NCBI GenBank assembly: GCA_964390495.1
Contig: CAYMIN010000009.1
Coordinates: forward strand, 95,560 to 159,559
DNA: 64,000 bases
Direction: 5' to 3'
Source of the DNA: UBA11051 sp964390495
GTDB lineage: Bacteria > Armatimonadota > Zipacnadia > Zipacnadales > UBA11051
Below the pieces are notes generated by a model. It was given only the letters and a program-made list of their open reading frames with translations, was not told the DNA's origin and made no database searches. Below, piece by piece: positions 1 to 8,693 of the stretch; the first letter of the stretch is position 1; each line of letters starts with the position of its first letter. Position numbers and translations under genes: made by a program.

Positions 1-3000
1 CCCGCCCACGATCTTCAGCCGGCTGGCCGGGCCGCGTACATCGTAAAGGCTTACCGCCCGCACCTCCAGCACGTTCTCGCCGCCGTGCACTTGCCACGTG
101 AAGTCACCGCTGTGTTTCGTTGCACTCGGGCCTTTGTCCGTGATCACTTCATAGTGGCTGAAATAGGACATATTGTGCGACAGCATCACCCGCACGGCCC
201 CGTTGCCGAGATACTGCGGCCGGATGAAGCATTCGTTAACTCCCCAATACATGTCATCCCAACGGTCGGTGTTGTAACTGAACTCGGGGAAGAAGCGCAC
301 TCGCGGGTCCTGGTACCACAGCCGCCCGTCCCAGCGGAAGGTATGCACTCCGTCCCAGGTCGGGTACGGAGCCGGCGCGTCCATGAAGTTGTTGCGCAGC
401 CAGATACCGTAAGCCTCATAGCCTTTGGGACAGTCTCGCGCGCCTTCAGGCACAGCCGTCTCTCCCCTATGAAGCTGGGCGGCATAGGCCTGGCATGGAA
501 CCAGGGATATTCTCTGGTATAGCGCTTCATCGAACTGCGCGCCCCGAATCTCTCGGGTGTTCATCGGCACCCCGTCGTCGCGGAGGTAGCACACATTGCC
601 GGTCGGATCAATCAGTACCCACTTATCGTGCTCGTTCGACCACACCTCCGGGAAGCAGTGCCCGCCCGAGGGCGGGAACATGCGCGTCATCAGCAGCGGC
701 CTGGCCGTGTACCCCAGCGCCTGGCAACAGCCGACGAAGGCGTGAGAGTACTGGTGACAATGGCGCCCGCCATGCCTCTCCAGGTGCCCGTGGCCGCGCC
801 TGATCATGTCAAGTTCCCACACCGCATTGTTGGGCAGCCAGTGGGTGGTGCGCTTGTCAATGCCGTACTTTTTCTGCTGCTCATCACTGCGCAGAGGCGG
901 CTGGCGCAGGTAGTTGTGAACCCACGTGGACAGCAGCAGCAGCTTCTCCAGTTCACTTTGGCCCTCTTGCACCACCTCATCCAGGTCGTACCATTCCCGC
1001 AGTCTCTGCAGCATTTCATTATCGTAGGAGTTATAGCGCGGCGGATAGCTGCTGAGGCGCAAAGGCGGATTCTCCAGGGCCTCGACCTGCAGCGCGTCTT
1101 CCCCCGTAACCACGCGCTGTTGCCCCTCAACCCGGACCTCAACGGAGTGTAAGACCGGTGTGACCAGCCGCGAGTCAGTACTCAGCACCGCCCGCCACTG
1201 CATGTAGCGGAAGCCTGCTCCGGGAACCTGGACGCTCATCGCATCGCCTGTGCGCGGCGAACTCCAATCGGTCCAGGAAGCCTCGTCCGGTATCAGATCA
1301 GCGCCGAAGCGGACCTGTGTCATCACTTTCGTGCCGGCCGGCACGTCCGCCTGGGGTGTAATGCTGATGGTGAGGTCCTGCACCTCTCTGGTCAGGCCAT
1401 TGTCGCTTTCCGGGCCAAGCGCGAGCGGCGGCGACCAGACCAAACCCTGCTCGTGATAGCGCTGCAGCCAGAAGCGTATCAGGTACTCACCGTTGTCATT
1501 GGCATTCTCACCCAACCGATTGTAGTCCCAGGTCTTGCCGCCATCCGTGCTGCGGGCGCTGCGATTGGGTTCCAGCGAGTTTTCGTAGCCAAAGCGCCAG
1601 TCCCCGCCGGCAGTGGTATGGATGACCACTTCATTTAGGCCCGATTTCAGTAGATGCCTGGGGAACTCCACCAGCCGCCAATCGTCGCTGCGATTGCGCC
1701 ACTCAAGGTCGGGCGGGATCGGCTCAAGCTCGGTGCCATTGATCGAGACCAGCAGAGGTTCCGGATGCCCCTCTTCGACATATAGGTAGCCTCCCTTGCG
1801 CGGCGAGTGCGCCCATAGCTCGTAGAAAAACATCAGGTAGGCCTTCTCAGTCTCGGGGTCCGTCAGCACCAGGTCTTTCTTTATCCATATCGTGTCAGTG
1901 ACTTGCTCGCCTATATAGTAACCGGCCTCGAGGGCGTCAGACGGCTCGAACACGGAGCGGTCAATGTTGAGCTGGGCGTTTCCGTCCTCATCCTTGACCA
2001 ACTCTCCGCGCCTGAGCCGGGCACCACCGGCTGCCTCATCCATCTCGATATGGCTGTCGCGCAGGCAGTCGCGAAGGTCTTCATCCGCGAGCACGCGAGA
2101 GAACGCCAGCTCCTGCCAGCGCCCCTCTGTGGCCGGTTTCTCAGCGCAGCTCACCGATTTGCGCACGGACGGCTGCGGGCCGGAGCGCTGGCCCCGGTGC
2201 AGGATGCGCCACTGCACATACGGCAGACGTACCGGAGCAATAATCGCCTCGGAGCCGGCCAGTTGCACCGTATGCCACGGCGTCCACAAGCTGGTCTGCG
2301 AACCGGCTGCCCCATCCTGCGGCTCCGGTGTAGCGCCGAACCGCAGCTGGACAATATCACCATCTGCCCCATCGGCAAGCCGTGCCCTGAGGCTCTCCAC
2401 CAAACGTCCTTGCTCCCCTCGTGTCAGGTCCTCGACGGCCGAGGTCGTCACCGGCCTTGCGGGTGCCTCGGTCTCGTCCGCTACCGGCGCAAGCGCAACC
2501 GGCTTGCCGCTGGTATCAAAGAGCCGAAGCGCGTACTGCCCCACCAGGCTGAAGTTGTACCCGAGATTGCGCGAGTACCAGCTCTTGCCCCGATCGTTGG
2601 ATTTGGCGCTGCCTTGCGGGTGCTCGGCGTACTCAATGCCCAGAGCCCAGGTATCGGTGGAGCGATTGTCCGAGCGAAATACAACCTCATTGACGCCCTC
2701 CACGAAGTACTCCCGAGGCACCCGGCACTCATGCCACATGAAGCGCCCATGCCCTTCGCCCGATGCGTAAGACATGGCATTGCCATTGATGACGATCTGG
2801 AGTGACACCTCATTTTCGTGGTACTGGTAGGCCCAGAAGGCCAGTACTAGGTCGGTGTCCGGTGCTGCCATCTGGAAACGGTGCCGCGCCCACCCGAAAT
2901 GAGCGATATCTTCAGCGATGGTGGGGTACGCTTTGGGCACTTCGGCACCGGCGGCACACACCAGCACCACGAGTGACACCAATGCGCAGGAAACACCCAC

Positions 3001-3033
3001 AAGCACCGGCGAGCAGTGATTACAGTACTCCAT
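1..3033 (-). CDS. Exported transglutaminase-like protein (3' end outside window)
   Basis: The frame stays open from the ATG at 3033 to the window edge (1011 codons), so the C terminus is missing. The start has an upstream GGGAGAGG ribosome site and an N-terminal hydrophobic signal peptide (residues about 10-30). Two similar beta-sandwich-like modules lie at roughly residues 35-170 and 380-520, both with a GKSW/GKTW-type turn. A transglutaminase-like core follows. Its expected triad is visible: Cys759 (GGRHCHQYS), His792 (GGHCFPEVWS) and Asp809 (DPTGN). The family includes peptidases, transglutaminases and peptide N-glycanases, so the exact reaction is unknown. It probably acts outside the cytoplasm. 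I checked the reading frame by hand at several points. Confidence 0.85.
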   Translation of the reverse strand, partial: MEYCNHCSPVLVGVSCALVSLVVLVCAAGAEVPKAYPTIAEDIAHFGWARHRFQMAAPDTDLVLAFWAYQYHENEVSLQIVINGNAMSYASGEGHGRFMWHECRVPREYFVEGVNEVVFRSDNRSTDTWALGIEYAEHPQGSAKSNDRGKSWYSRNLGYNFSLVGQYALRLFDTSGKPVALAPVADETEAPARPVTTSAVEDLTRGEQGRLVESLRARLADGADGDIVQLRFGATPEPQDGAAGSQTSLWTPWHTVQLAGSEAIIAPVRLPYVQWRILHRGQRSGPQPSVRKSVSCAEKPATEGRWQELAFSRVLADEDLRDCLRDSHIEMDEAAGGARLRRGELVKDEDGNAQLNIDRSVFEPSDALEAGYYIGEQVTDTIWIKKDLVLTDPETEKAYLMFFYELWAHSPRKGGYLYVEEGHPEPLLVSINGTELEPIPPDLEWRNRSDDWRLVEFPRHLLKSGLNEVVIHTTAGGDWRFGYENSLEPNRSARSTDGGKTWDYNRLGENANDNGEYLIRFWLQRYHEQGLVWSPPLALGPESDNGLTREVQDLTISITPQADVPAGTKVMTQVRFGADLIPDEASWTDWSSPRTGDAMSVQVPGAGFRYMQWRAVLSTDSRLVTPVLHSVEVRVEGQQRVVTGEDALQVEALENPPLRLSSYPPRYNSYDNEMLQRLREWYDLDEVVQEGQSELEKLLLLSTWVHNYLRQPPLRSDEQQKKYGIDKRTTHWLPNNAVWELDMIRRGHGHLERHGGRHCHQYSHAFVGCCQALGYTARPLLMTRMFPPSGGHCFPEVWSNEHDKWVLIDPTGNVCYLRDDGVPMNTREIRGAQFDEALYQRISLVPCQAYAAQLHRGETAVPEGARDCPKGYEAYGIWLRNNFMDAPAPYPTWDGVHTFRWDGRLWYQDPRVRFFPEFSYNTDRWDDMYWGVNECFIRPQYLGNGAVRVMLSHNMSYFSHYEVITDKGPSATKHSGDFTWQVHGGENVLEVRAVSLYDVRGPASRLKIVGG

Positions 3034-3113
3034 GATTGCCTCTCCCTAAGCGATAATCTGCCTGCAACTCTCAGCGCGTAAGCGCCTCGGTAGTCGGTTC
3101 ATTCGTGCGGGGG

Positions 3114-3132
3114 CCGGAGACATAGTCTCCGG
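3114..3132. terminator. Perfect 8-bp hairpin, possible operon end
   Basis: Arms CCGGAGAC (3114-3121) and GTCTCCGG (3125-3132) flank a 3-nt loop. It lies between the stop of the metallo-hydrolase gene (3289) and the start of the transglutaminase-like gene (3033), both minus strand. No T-run follows on either strand, so it is not a canonical intrinsic terminator. It could stabilise a 3' end. Confidence 0.4.
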
Positions 3133-3288
3133 GGTCGGGAGCCCAACTCCGGCGCTCTCACGCCATGTTCTTCCCACTCAGTCCCTGCTATTCCTTCCGG
3201 GAGCATCGAGCCGCCGGCCAACAACTTGGTAGAACCCGCTCCAATTGCCGTTCGGCTACCCGGACTGCGGTTATAGTACTGCGACCGT

Positions 3289-4164
3289 TCATGGCCCCGC
3301 GAAAGCGCCGGCGATGCTTATGGTCTTGCCGACGCCCACCAGAATGAAGTTCTCGCCGTATGCTTGCCTAAATAGCTGGCGCGCCAAGTCGCCGGAGCAG
3401 TGACAGGGCGCGGCCTTCTCGACGCCCTGTGTCTGCAGCCCACGGATGACCCTATTTATCTGCGAGGCGCTGCTCTGAGACAAGTGGAATCCTCCCACGA
3501 CCAGATGGACATCCCTCCCCACCATTTGCTTGGCCCTCTTTACTATAGTCACGACCCCCGGGTGCGCGCAGCCGGTGACAACTACCGGGCCGCGGCTCGT
3601 CTTTACCACTAGCGACTGCTCCTTGAGCGCGCCGCCCAACTCGCCGGTCGAATAAACATTAGGGCAGATTCTCAGCGATTGATCTACCTCGATTAACTCA
3701 GCTCCTGCAGTGCTAACTCCCTGCTTGACACTCTGAGGCAACGACTTCGGCATATAGACCTTAACCTCACTATTCCGCCGCAGGAAGTCAGACAGCCCGC
3801 CAATGTGATCGTGATGGACGTGAGACAGCACGATCACATCCACCACCTGCGGATCAACGCCCAGTTTCGCCATATTCCCCAGCAGTACCGAACCCTCACC
3901 GCCGACATCGAATATGATTGTCTGCTCCGGCCCCTGCACCAAACAGGAAAACCCCCACCTGATCTCCAGACCTTTGGTGTGGGGATTATTGTCGTAGAGT
4001 ATAGTCAGCTTGAGGTCGCTCTGCTCTGTGCCGGGGTGGTTTCCAGGTGCGGCGAAAGCAGCCTGGCCCACTCCCGAACCTGTGGTGCAGCCGCCGAGAA
4101 CGCAGGCCAGGCTCAGGAGTGTCAGGGCCCAACCCAACACGCTCCGGCGCTTGAGCTTCAACAC
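3289..4164 (-). CDS. Metallo-beta-lactamase-fold hydrolase, predicted lipoprotein
   Basis: 291 aa starting at GTG behind a G-rich ribosome site. The N terminus is a lipoprotein signal with lipobox LGGC (Cys25-26 region). The mature part carries the metal-binding motif HVHHDHIGG, then a GCAHPG block, GGFHL and a C-terminal PCHCSG block. This layout matches the COG1237 branch (often named for a methanopterin-pathway enzyme, although that role is not general). The substrate is unknown. It is the last gene of the minus-strand ferredoxin/CooC cluster. A lipid-anchored copy is unusual because most COG1237 proteins are soluble. Confidence 0.85.
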   Translation of the reverse strand: MLKLKRRSVLGWALTLLSLACVLGGCTTGSGVGQAAFAAPGNHPGTEQSDLKLTILYDNNPHTKGLEIRWGFSCLVQGPEQTIIFDVGGEGSVLLGNMAKLGVDPQVVDVIVLSHVHHDHIGGLSDFLRRNSEVKVYMPKSLPQSVKQGVSTAGAELIEVDQSLRICPNVYSTGELGGALKEQSLVVKTSRGPVVVTGCAHPGVVTIVKRAKQMVGRDVHLVVGGFHLSQSSASQINRVIRGLQTQGVEKAAPCHCSGDLARQLFRQAYGENFILVGVGKTISIAGAFAGP

Positions 4165-4220
4165 TGCTGTTCCCCCCTAGGGGGCGTACCAGCCTGGCCC
4201 GGGCCAATTGCGGGGCAAAC

Positions 4221-4436
4221 CTACATGAGTGTTATAGCATGCAGAGGACAAGCCTGAGCGCAATCGCCGCATCCCTGGCACAGGTCCGGATAGACAATCA
4301 TCGGCGGCTCATACAGGCCCTCTTGCTCCAGGATATCATGCGTGCATGCCCGCATGGCTGGGCAAATCCCATCATCGGGAGCACATTTCTCAGGCATACA
4401 CGCATCATAGTTGATTATCGCTTTTCGTTTAGGCAT
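4221..4436 (-). CDS. Small two-cluster ferredoxin with RLI-like N terminus
   Basis: 71 aa from the ATG that overlaps the preceding DUF1638 stop by 8 nt; a start 11 codons further upstream is open but less likely. The C-terminal motif CxxCxxCxxxCP (Cys53, 56, 59, 63) is a standard [4Fe-4S] site. The N-terminal set Cys13, 18, 25, 31 after NYDAC has the spacing style of the Fe-S domain of RLI/ABCE1 rather than of ordinary ferredoxins. No ATPase domain follows. A role in electron transfer for the neighbouring genes is inferred from context only. Confidence 0.8.
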   Translation of the reverse strand: MPKRKAIINYDACMPEKCAPDDGICPAMRACTHDILEQEGLYEPPMIVYPDLCQGCGDCAQACPLHAITLM

Positions 4437-5106
4437 TATCCTGTTCACGTTTCCTGGCGAAGCCGGCATCGCCCTGTTCCCTTATCGCGCGCATCTCGTC
4501 TAAAAGCAGCCCCTTAAGCCGGTCCAGAGAGACCGGGTATGGCTCGATAGGCAATCGCATCCAGTCCGAGAATTCAAGTAGCTTGTCGGGATAATTGCTG
4601 ATATATTGGTCATATATTCCCAGAGGGTCCAGAAGCACGGCCTTATCGTTTTGGGGGAAGGTCTCGTTAGCCTTACCGGGATCCCAGTCCTGGAAAATCC
4701 GCTTCCAGTACTTCAGCCAGCCCGCGGTGAGCCAATAGACGTGTTGCCCTGCACTGATCTCCTTACGCTGCTGTCTGCTAGCTAACATATCAATGCAATT
4801 TCCCGCTTTGATCCGCGAGCTCTGCCCGCCCTGATCATTGATTATGTCGTCAACCAGTCGAGGCGGCTCTGACGACATATCAATGTAGCAGGTCTCACCA
4901 TACACGACGATGATTTTGTCCGAATACTGCCGAGCTCGGTCCAACTGACGGGTCAGATGATACTTCAGCTTCTTGTTGTTTTCGTGTAACCCCGGCTTGG
5001 TGTACAAGATTTTGTCTGCATCCAGAAAGCCGCTCGCAGCCAGGTGATTCAATTCCAGACTCAAAGTCCCGCACGAGACAACAGTGAACCCACTGAAAGT
5101 ATCCAT
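4429..5106 (-). CDS. DUF1638 domain protein
   Basis: 225 aa; ATG with GAGGTGA ribosome site. It fits the DUF1638 pattern: CGTLSLEL near the N terminus, a GLHENNKKL stretch, IIVVYGETC, NCIDMLASR and YWLTAGW. Family members are common in anaerobic archaea and bacteria near corrinoid and methyl-transfer genes; their biochemical function is unknown. The gene overlaps the ferredoxin start downstream by 8 nt, so the two are probably translationally coupled and may work together. Confidence 0.8.
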   Translation of the reverse strand: MDTFSGFTVVSCGTLSLELNHLAASGFLDADKILYTKPGLHENNKKLKYHLTRQLDRARQYSDKIIVVYGETCYIDMSSEPPRLVDDIINDQGGQSSRIKAGNCIDMLASRQQRKEISAGQHVYWLTAGWLKYWKRIFQDWDPGKANETFPQNDKAVLLDPLGIYDQYISNYPDKLLEFSDWMRLPIEPYPVSLDRLKGLLLDEMRAIREQGDAGFARKREQDNA

Positions 5107-5133
5107 AGCTTCACCTCTGTGCAGCGATGCCGA

Positions 5134-5352
5134 CTAGTCATTTGATTGGGAATTCGGCGGTGATGTCTGCTCTTGGAGGGCCGCCCGTTTCTGTTCAATC
5201 TCGTATTCGAGGTCCTCGATCCGCTGAAACATCGCAGGAGAAAGCGAATGGACTGGCAAACTGCTCTTCAAAGAGGCCAGTTGCCTTTCCAAGTCTGCGA
5301 TCTCCGCTAGCAGCGATGCTCTCTGTGGATCGCCGGCCTCAGTACTGCCCAT
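5134..5352 (-). CDS. Small coiled-coil protein
   Basis: 72 aa, ATG with AGAGGTG ribosome site, 27 nt upstream of the DUF1638 gene. Residues about 12-65 form heptad-rich helices (LLAEIADLERQLASLKSSL, then IEDLEYEIEQKRAAL) broken by a proline-containing link. There is no catalytic motif, signal peptide or metal site. It is probably a small oligomeric or adaptor protein; no specific function can be claimed. Its position inside the compact operon supports it being a real gene. Confidence 0.65.
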   Translation of the reverse strand: MGSTEAGDPQRASLLAEIADLERQLASLKSSLPVHSLSPAMFQRIEDLEYEIEQKRAALQEQTSPPNSQSND

Positions 5353-5454
5353 TGGAGCACCTCTTATTCCCTCTCCGCGGTCGCGCCCACTAAGCCAACG
5401 CCCAGGCCCATTCTGCTACCTGTAACCCTAGCTCGGCCTTGCGAGGCGGTGGCG

Positions 5455-5967
5455 TCATTTGGTGGCCGAAGCAAATATAAAGTGCTCGCCCGGCACTTTT
5501 TCCACTCGCACGCCCTGGAACCCGACCCCTCTCAACATTGCTCGGATTTGGCCTGGGGTGAAGTAATCTTCATCCCAACGCGTTTCGCCTTTGGCAAAAT
5601 CAGCGATTAACAGGCGGCCGCCCGCCTTGAGCACTCTTCTCATCTCGCGCAGGGCCGCGTCCGGATTAGCGATCTCGTGGAGAGCATGGACACTGACCAC
5701 TGCATCGAAACGACTATCCGCGAACGTCTCCATATCTTGTGCGTCCACCTGTGCGCACCACACCGTCCGCAGCTCACCGTTCTGCTCACACTGTATCTGC
5801 TCACGAACCGGATCAGCATTGATGTCAATGCCTACAGCTTGCCTGGCTACCTGTTGGGCCAGGAAACGAACCAATTCACAGTTCCCACAACCGACATCGA
5901 GAACCGCCTCAACTTCGCCCACTGTCGCCACGATCTGTGATCGGATCTGCTCATTTGCCACCGGCAT
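5455..5967 (-). CDS. Class I SAM-dependent methyltransferase
   Basis: 170 aa with the Rossmann methyltransferase signature: motif I VLDVGCGNCEL (residues about 21-31), acidic end of strand 2 GIDIN, motif IV region FDAVVSVHALHEI and ADFAKGETRWDEDYFTPGQI. It resembles UbiE/ArsM-like small methyltransferases. It lacks the cysteine pairs of arsenite methyltransferases. The substrate is unknown; the cluster suggests a small molecule or metal-related target. Confidence 0.85.
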   Translation of the reverse strand: MPVANEQIRSQIVATVGEVEAVLDVGCGNCELVRFLAQQVARQAVGIDINADPVREQIQCEQNGELRTVWCAQVDAQDMETFADSRFDAVVSVHALHEIANPDAALREMRRVLKAGGRLLIADFAKGETRWDEDYFTPGQIRAMLRGVGFQGVRVEKVPGEHFIFASATK

Positions 5968-6174
5968 CGCGGGCCCCCTTCCAAATGGCCGGTCTTGCCA
6001 AGACAGCTCTTGCAGAATACACCTTGGGAGTGCTGGCGGGGATTGAAAAGGCCCTTGCTCTAGCTACTCCTGCTCTCAAGCCAGGTAGTGCTGCGCAGCG
6101 ACACCGAATAAACTTCCCCTTGCCTGTGCTAGCCCTAGACTAGCCCAACGGTGTGGCTAGATTGTCGGGGGGCA

Positions 6175-6468
6175 CTATTCCCGGTGCACTGCTAAGATGT
6201 CTTCCTCATTCACAATCAGGTAATCCTCACCGTCAATCTTCACCTCTGTACCACCGAAGGAAGCGTACACGACTATGTCTCCTTCGATGACCGTACCCTC
6301 GTTCTCCTCGTCGTCGTCTTGTGGGTAAAGCGGCACTGTTCCTACCGCCACTACTCTGCCCTCACGCGGGCGCTCCTGAGCCGTCTCCGGCAGGATGATA
6401 CCTCCTGCGCTCTTCTCTTCCGCTTCAAGCGGCTTGACTAGGGCTCTCGCTCCAAGAGGCTTTAGCAT
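6175..6468 (-). CDS. groES: Co-chaperonin GroES
   Basis: 97 aa, the normal length for GroES. Start at MLKPLG is chosen because AAAGGTGG lies 8-9 nt upstream; ten further codons are open upstream. Visible family features are the N-terminal LGARALVKPLE strand, the mobile-loop region GGIILPETAQERP, the GRVVAVG strand and the C-terminal GEDYLIVNEEDILAV. It caps GroEL in protein folding in the cytoplasm. No groEL gene is adjacent, which is unusual. A CIRCE-like operator lies 95 nt upstream. Confidence 0.95.
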   Translation of the reverse strand: MLKPLGARALVKPLEAEEKSAGGIILPETAQERPREGRVVAVGTVPLYPQDDDEENEGTVIEGDIVVYASFGGTEVKIDGEDYLIVNEEDILAVHRE

Positions 6469-6562
6469 CACGAATACCACCTTTCTTTGCTTGTGCAAGA
6501 TTGTACGTCAACCTAAACCGACTTACCTACTTACCTCGGTCTCTAGAGTAACTCAGCCACTG

Positions 6563-6589
6563 GGAGCCCTCGCTGTTACCGAGTGCTAA
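6563..6589. promoter_or_regulatory. CIRCE-like HrcA operator upstream of groES
   Basis: GGAGCCCTC-N9-GAGTGCTAA. The right arm matches the CIRCE consensus (TTAGCACTC-N9-GAGTGCTAA) fully and the left arm at 6 of 9 positions, with the correct 9-nt spacer. Its position 95 nt before the groES start fits HrcA heat-shock repression of that gene. Confidence 0.75.
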
Positions 6590-6664
6590 CATAGGCATTT
6601 CACACTATGGATTGGCGGCGACGAACCTTAACATTCCTCAGCCTCGACCAGCGCCTTCGCAGAT

Positions 6665-6913
6665 TCACTTGAGTCCCAAGAGCCGATCAATTTTGGGCTT
6701 GTCGAACCCCACTATTGCCTGGCTCCCGATCAGCAATACGGGCACGCCCCGAATATGTCGGCGCTCCAACTCCTTTTGGGCCCTGGGGTCTCTTGACGCA
6801 TCTACTTCGTGAAAGCGAATACGCTTCTCCCGCAAATACTGCTTGGCCGCATTACACCAGGGGCAAGTCGCCCCTGTGAAAAGTACCACCTTCGGCTGAC
6901 GCGGACGCTTCAT
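6665..6913 (-). CDS. Glutaredoxin-like protein
   Basis: 82 aa thioredoxin-fold protein with active site CPWC (TGATCPWCNAAK, residues 14-21), the cis-proline motif RGVPVLLIG and the C-terminal GFDKPKIDRLLGL helix. It resembles NrdH/YruB-type glutaredoxins that reduce disulfides or transfer electrons in the cytoplasm. It lies between the aldo/keto reductase and groES, so a redox-repair role is plausible. Its electron donor is unknown. Confidence 0.9.
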   Translation of the reverse strand: MKRPRQPKVVLFTGATCPWCNAAKQYLREKRIRFHEVDASRDPRAQKELERRHIRGVPVLLIGSQAIVGFDKPKIDRLLGLK

Positions 6914-6971
6914 TTGTGCTTAGTTGCCCTTCCTTTATGCTCGATTGCACTGCTAGCCAACGCCGCACTCC

Positions 6972-8024
6972 CTACACCGGTTGACCTAATCTGTCCTCAG
7001 CTTCCTGGAGCAGCTCCCTAACCGGCAGGCTCTGGGGACAAGCCTCTTCACATTGCTTACAGTCCAAACAATCCTCAATGGTCTTGTCGAACTCGGCATA
7101 CTGCTGACGGCCCTGGGGCCATTCCCAACTGATCCGCTTCTGGTAGTCGAGAAGCCTCAATATGCCGGGGATGTTTATCTCCGCCGGGCACGGCATACAA
7201 TAGTTGCAGCCATAGCAGTACCCCTGGCCCAGTCTCTTCCCGAACTCGCGCAGCTCTTGGTCATCCGCCGCGCTCAACGGCTGGTAATCGTTGGCGATCC
7301 CCACGTTTTCCTCTATCTCATCAGGCGTCTTGACGCCGGTTAGGATCATCGGGAAGTTTTCGTTGGACAGGGCAAAGCGCAGGCACTCTGGGACCGTCGG
7401 GCTCCTGTCTTCATCAACCGGCGCCAGCTCGAGCAGCCGCGAATTCCCCAAAACCTTCATCACAAAAAGCCCGATGTCAAGTTCCCGAGCCAGGGGTATG
7501 ACTTCGCTTTCAGCCTCCGTGTTGGCGAGATTATAGGTGACGAGGGCGGCATCAAAATGACCGCTTTTGAGCAGCTTTCGCATCAAGCTCCAGTTATGCC
7601 CGGTCACCCCCATGCAGCGGATCTTGCCCGCTGCTTTAGCCTCATAGAGAGCCTCAACGCCGCCTTCGTTCAGCAGCGTCTGATACATTTTCGTAGTCGA
7701 GACATCATGGGGCTCGTACAGGTCAATATAGTCAACGCCCAGCGTCTGCAGGCTCTTGTCTATGTCAGCCTTCATCCCCTCGTAATCCATCTTGGGCGAG
7801 CGCGAGCTGAGGTAGCATTCCGCCCGCCGCGTCTTCATCACCTCGCCGATTTTAGACTCGCTGTCCCCATAAGCGCGAGCCGTATCCAGGAAGTTCACCC
7901 CCAAATCCAGAGCTTTGTGGACTGTTGCCACGGCCTGCTTTGTGCTGACCTGCGGAATGGTCATACCGCCGAACCCGATACGACTGACCTGCAAATCGGT
8001 TCTGCCTAATCTACGCCTTTCCAT
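6972..8024 (-). CDS. Aldo/keto reductase with C-terminal 4Fe-4S domain
   Basis: 350 aa. The TIM-barrel part has the family tetrad Asp47, Tyr52, Lys78 and His106 (DTARAYGDSE, SPKMD, LYEPHDV). The C terminus carries Cys270/273/276/279 (CYGCNYCMPCP) and Cys319/322/325/329 (CLDCKQCEEACP), a ferredoxin-like extension typical of anaerobe members. It probably exchanges electrons between NAD(P)H, an aldehyde/ketone and ferredoxin, but the substrate is not known. It lies 60 nt downstream of the ArsR regulator gene. Confidence 0.92.
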   Translation of the reverse strand: MERRRLGRTDLQVSRIGFGGMTIPQVSTKQAVATVHKALDLGVNFLDTARAYGDSESKIGEVMKTRRAECYLSSRSPKMDYEGMKADIDKSLQTLGVDYIDLYEPHDVSTTKMYQTLLNEGGVEALYEAKAAGKIRCMGVTGHNWSLMRKLLKSGHFDAALVTYNLANTEAESEVIPLARELDIGLFVMKVLGNSRLLELAPVDEDRSPTVPECLRFALSNENFPMILTGVKTPDEIEENVGIANDYQPLSAADDQELREFGKRLGQGYCYGCNYCMPCPAEINIPGILRLLDYQKRISWEWPQGRQQYAEFDKTIEDCLDCKQCEEACPQSLPVRELLQEAEDRLGQPV

Positions 8025-8084
8025 CCGTACCGTCTTCCTTCCTCATCTCATTGATTCTCTACGCGACCTGCGGAAGGCCGCAGA

Positions 8085-8417
8085 CTAACCGATGGCCTCG
8101 GCAATATCGGCGGCCAAATCAATTATCTCAGCAAGGCGTTCATCGGCCAGCCGGTAGCAGACCTGGTTGCCTCGGCGCTCGGCAAGCGCCAGGCCGCGGT
8201 CGCGCAATACCGCCAGATGCTGGGAGATGTTAGCCTGGCTGCGGTCCAGATGCTCCTGAAGATCGGCAACACAGAACTCCCCGCCGATGGTCTTCGCCAG
8301 CAGAGCTAACCTCGTCGGGTGCCCCAGCGCCTTGAAGATACGGGCGAGGTGCTCGTAGTCCGGAGGCCTCGGCTTGGCGTTGCCGGCTTTCACCCCATGA
8401 TCTGACCTGGATTCCAT
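8085..8417 (-). CDS. ArsR/SmtB-family transcriptional regulator
   Basis: 110 aa from the ATG with GAGGTG upstream; a GTG at 8438 that overlaps the cooT stop as GTGA is an alternative start. The winged helix is clear: IFKALGHPTRLALLAKTI, recognition helix RSQANISQHLAVLRDRGLA, and wing RRGNQVCYRLAD. The CxC motif of arsenic/cadmium sensors is reduced to one Cys (EFCVADL), so the classical metal site is not present. Coupling to cooT and cooC suggests it senses nickel, redox state or CO-related stress. The ATTCGAAT palindrome at the operon promoter is a candidate site. Confidence 0.9.
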   Translation of the reverse strand: MESRSDHGVKAGNAKPRPPDYEHLARIFKALGHPTRLALLAKTIGGEFCVADLQEHLDRSQANISQHLAVLRDRGLALAERRGNQVCYRLADERLAEIIDLAADIAEAIG

Positions 8418-8434
8418 CTCCTGCCTCACCTCTA

Positions 8435-8653
8435 TCACCTATCCCGTGGCTCTTGCGCACCGGTCTCAATCACGACTGTGCTATCCAGCAAGTCGGCCCT
8501 GCGGATCCGCCCGCGAATAGTCTGCGGCGGTGCGAATAGGAAACCGATTACGACTTCCCCCTCTTTGCACTCGAGTTGGGCGACATCCTCAAATGCCGGC
8601 TCAGTCGCCACCGAGCCATCCGGGTGCTGCAGATAGACCGCTACAAAGCACAT
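8435..8653 (-). CDS. cooT: CooT-family nickel-binding protein
   Basis: 72 aa. The start at MCFVAVYL has AGGGGAGA 9 nt upstream. CooT proteins begin with Met-Cys, and Cys2 helps bind Ni(II). The remaining sequence fits: a small barrel with GEVVIGFLFAPPQTIRGRIRRADLLDSTVVIE. CooT is an accessory protein for nickel insertion into carbon monoxide dehydrogenase. Its neighbours are cooC (upstream) and an ArsR regulator (downstream, overlapping if GTG is used). Confidence 0.88.
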   Translation of the reverse strand: MCFVAVYLQHPDGSVATEPAFEDVAQLECKEGEVVIGFLFAPPQTIRGRIRRADLLDSTVVIETGAQEPRDR

Positions 8654-8693
8654 GGGCTTTTTCTCCCCTAACCTCGGCTTTGCCGGCTGGGTA

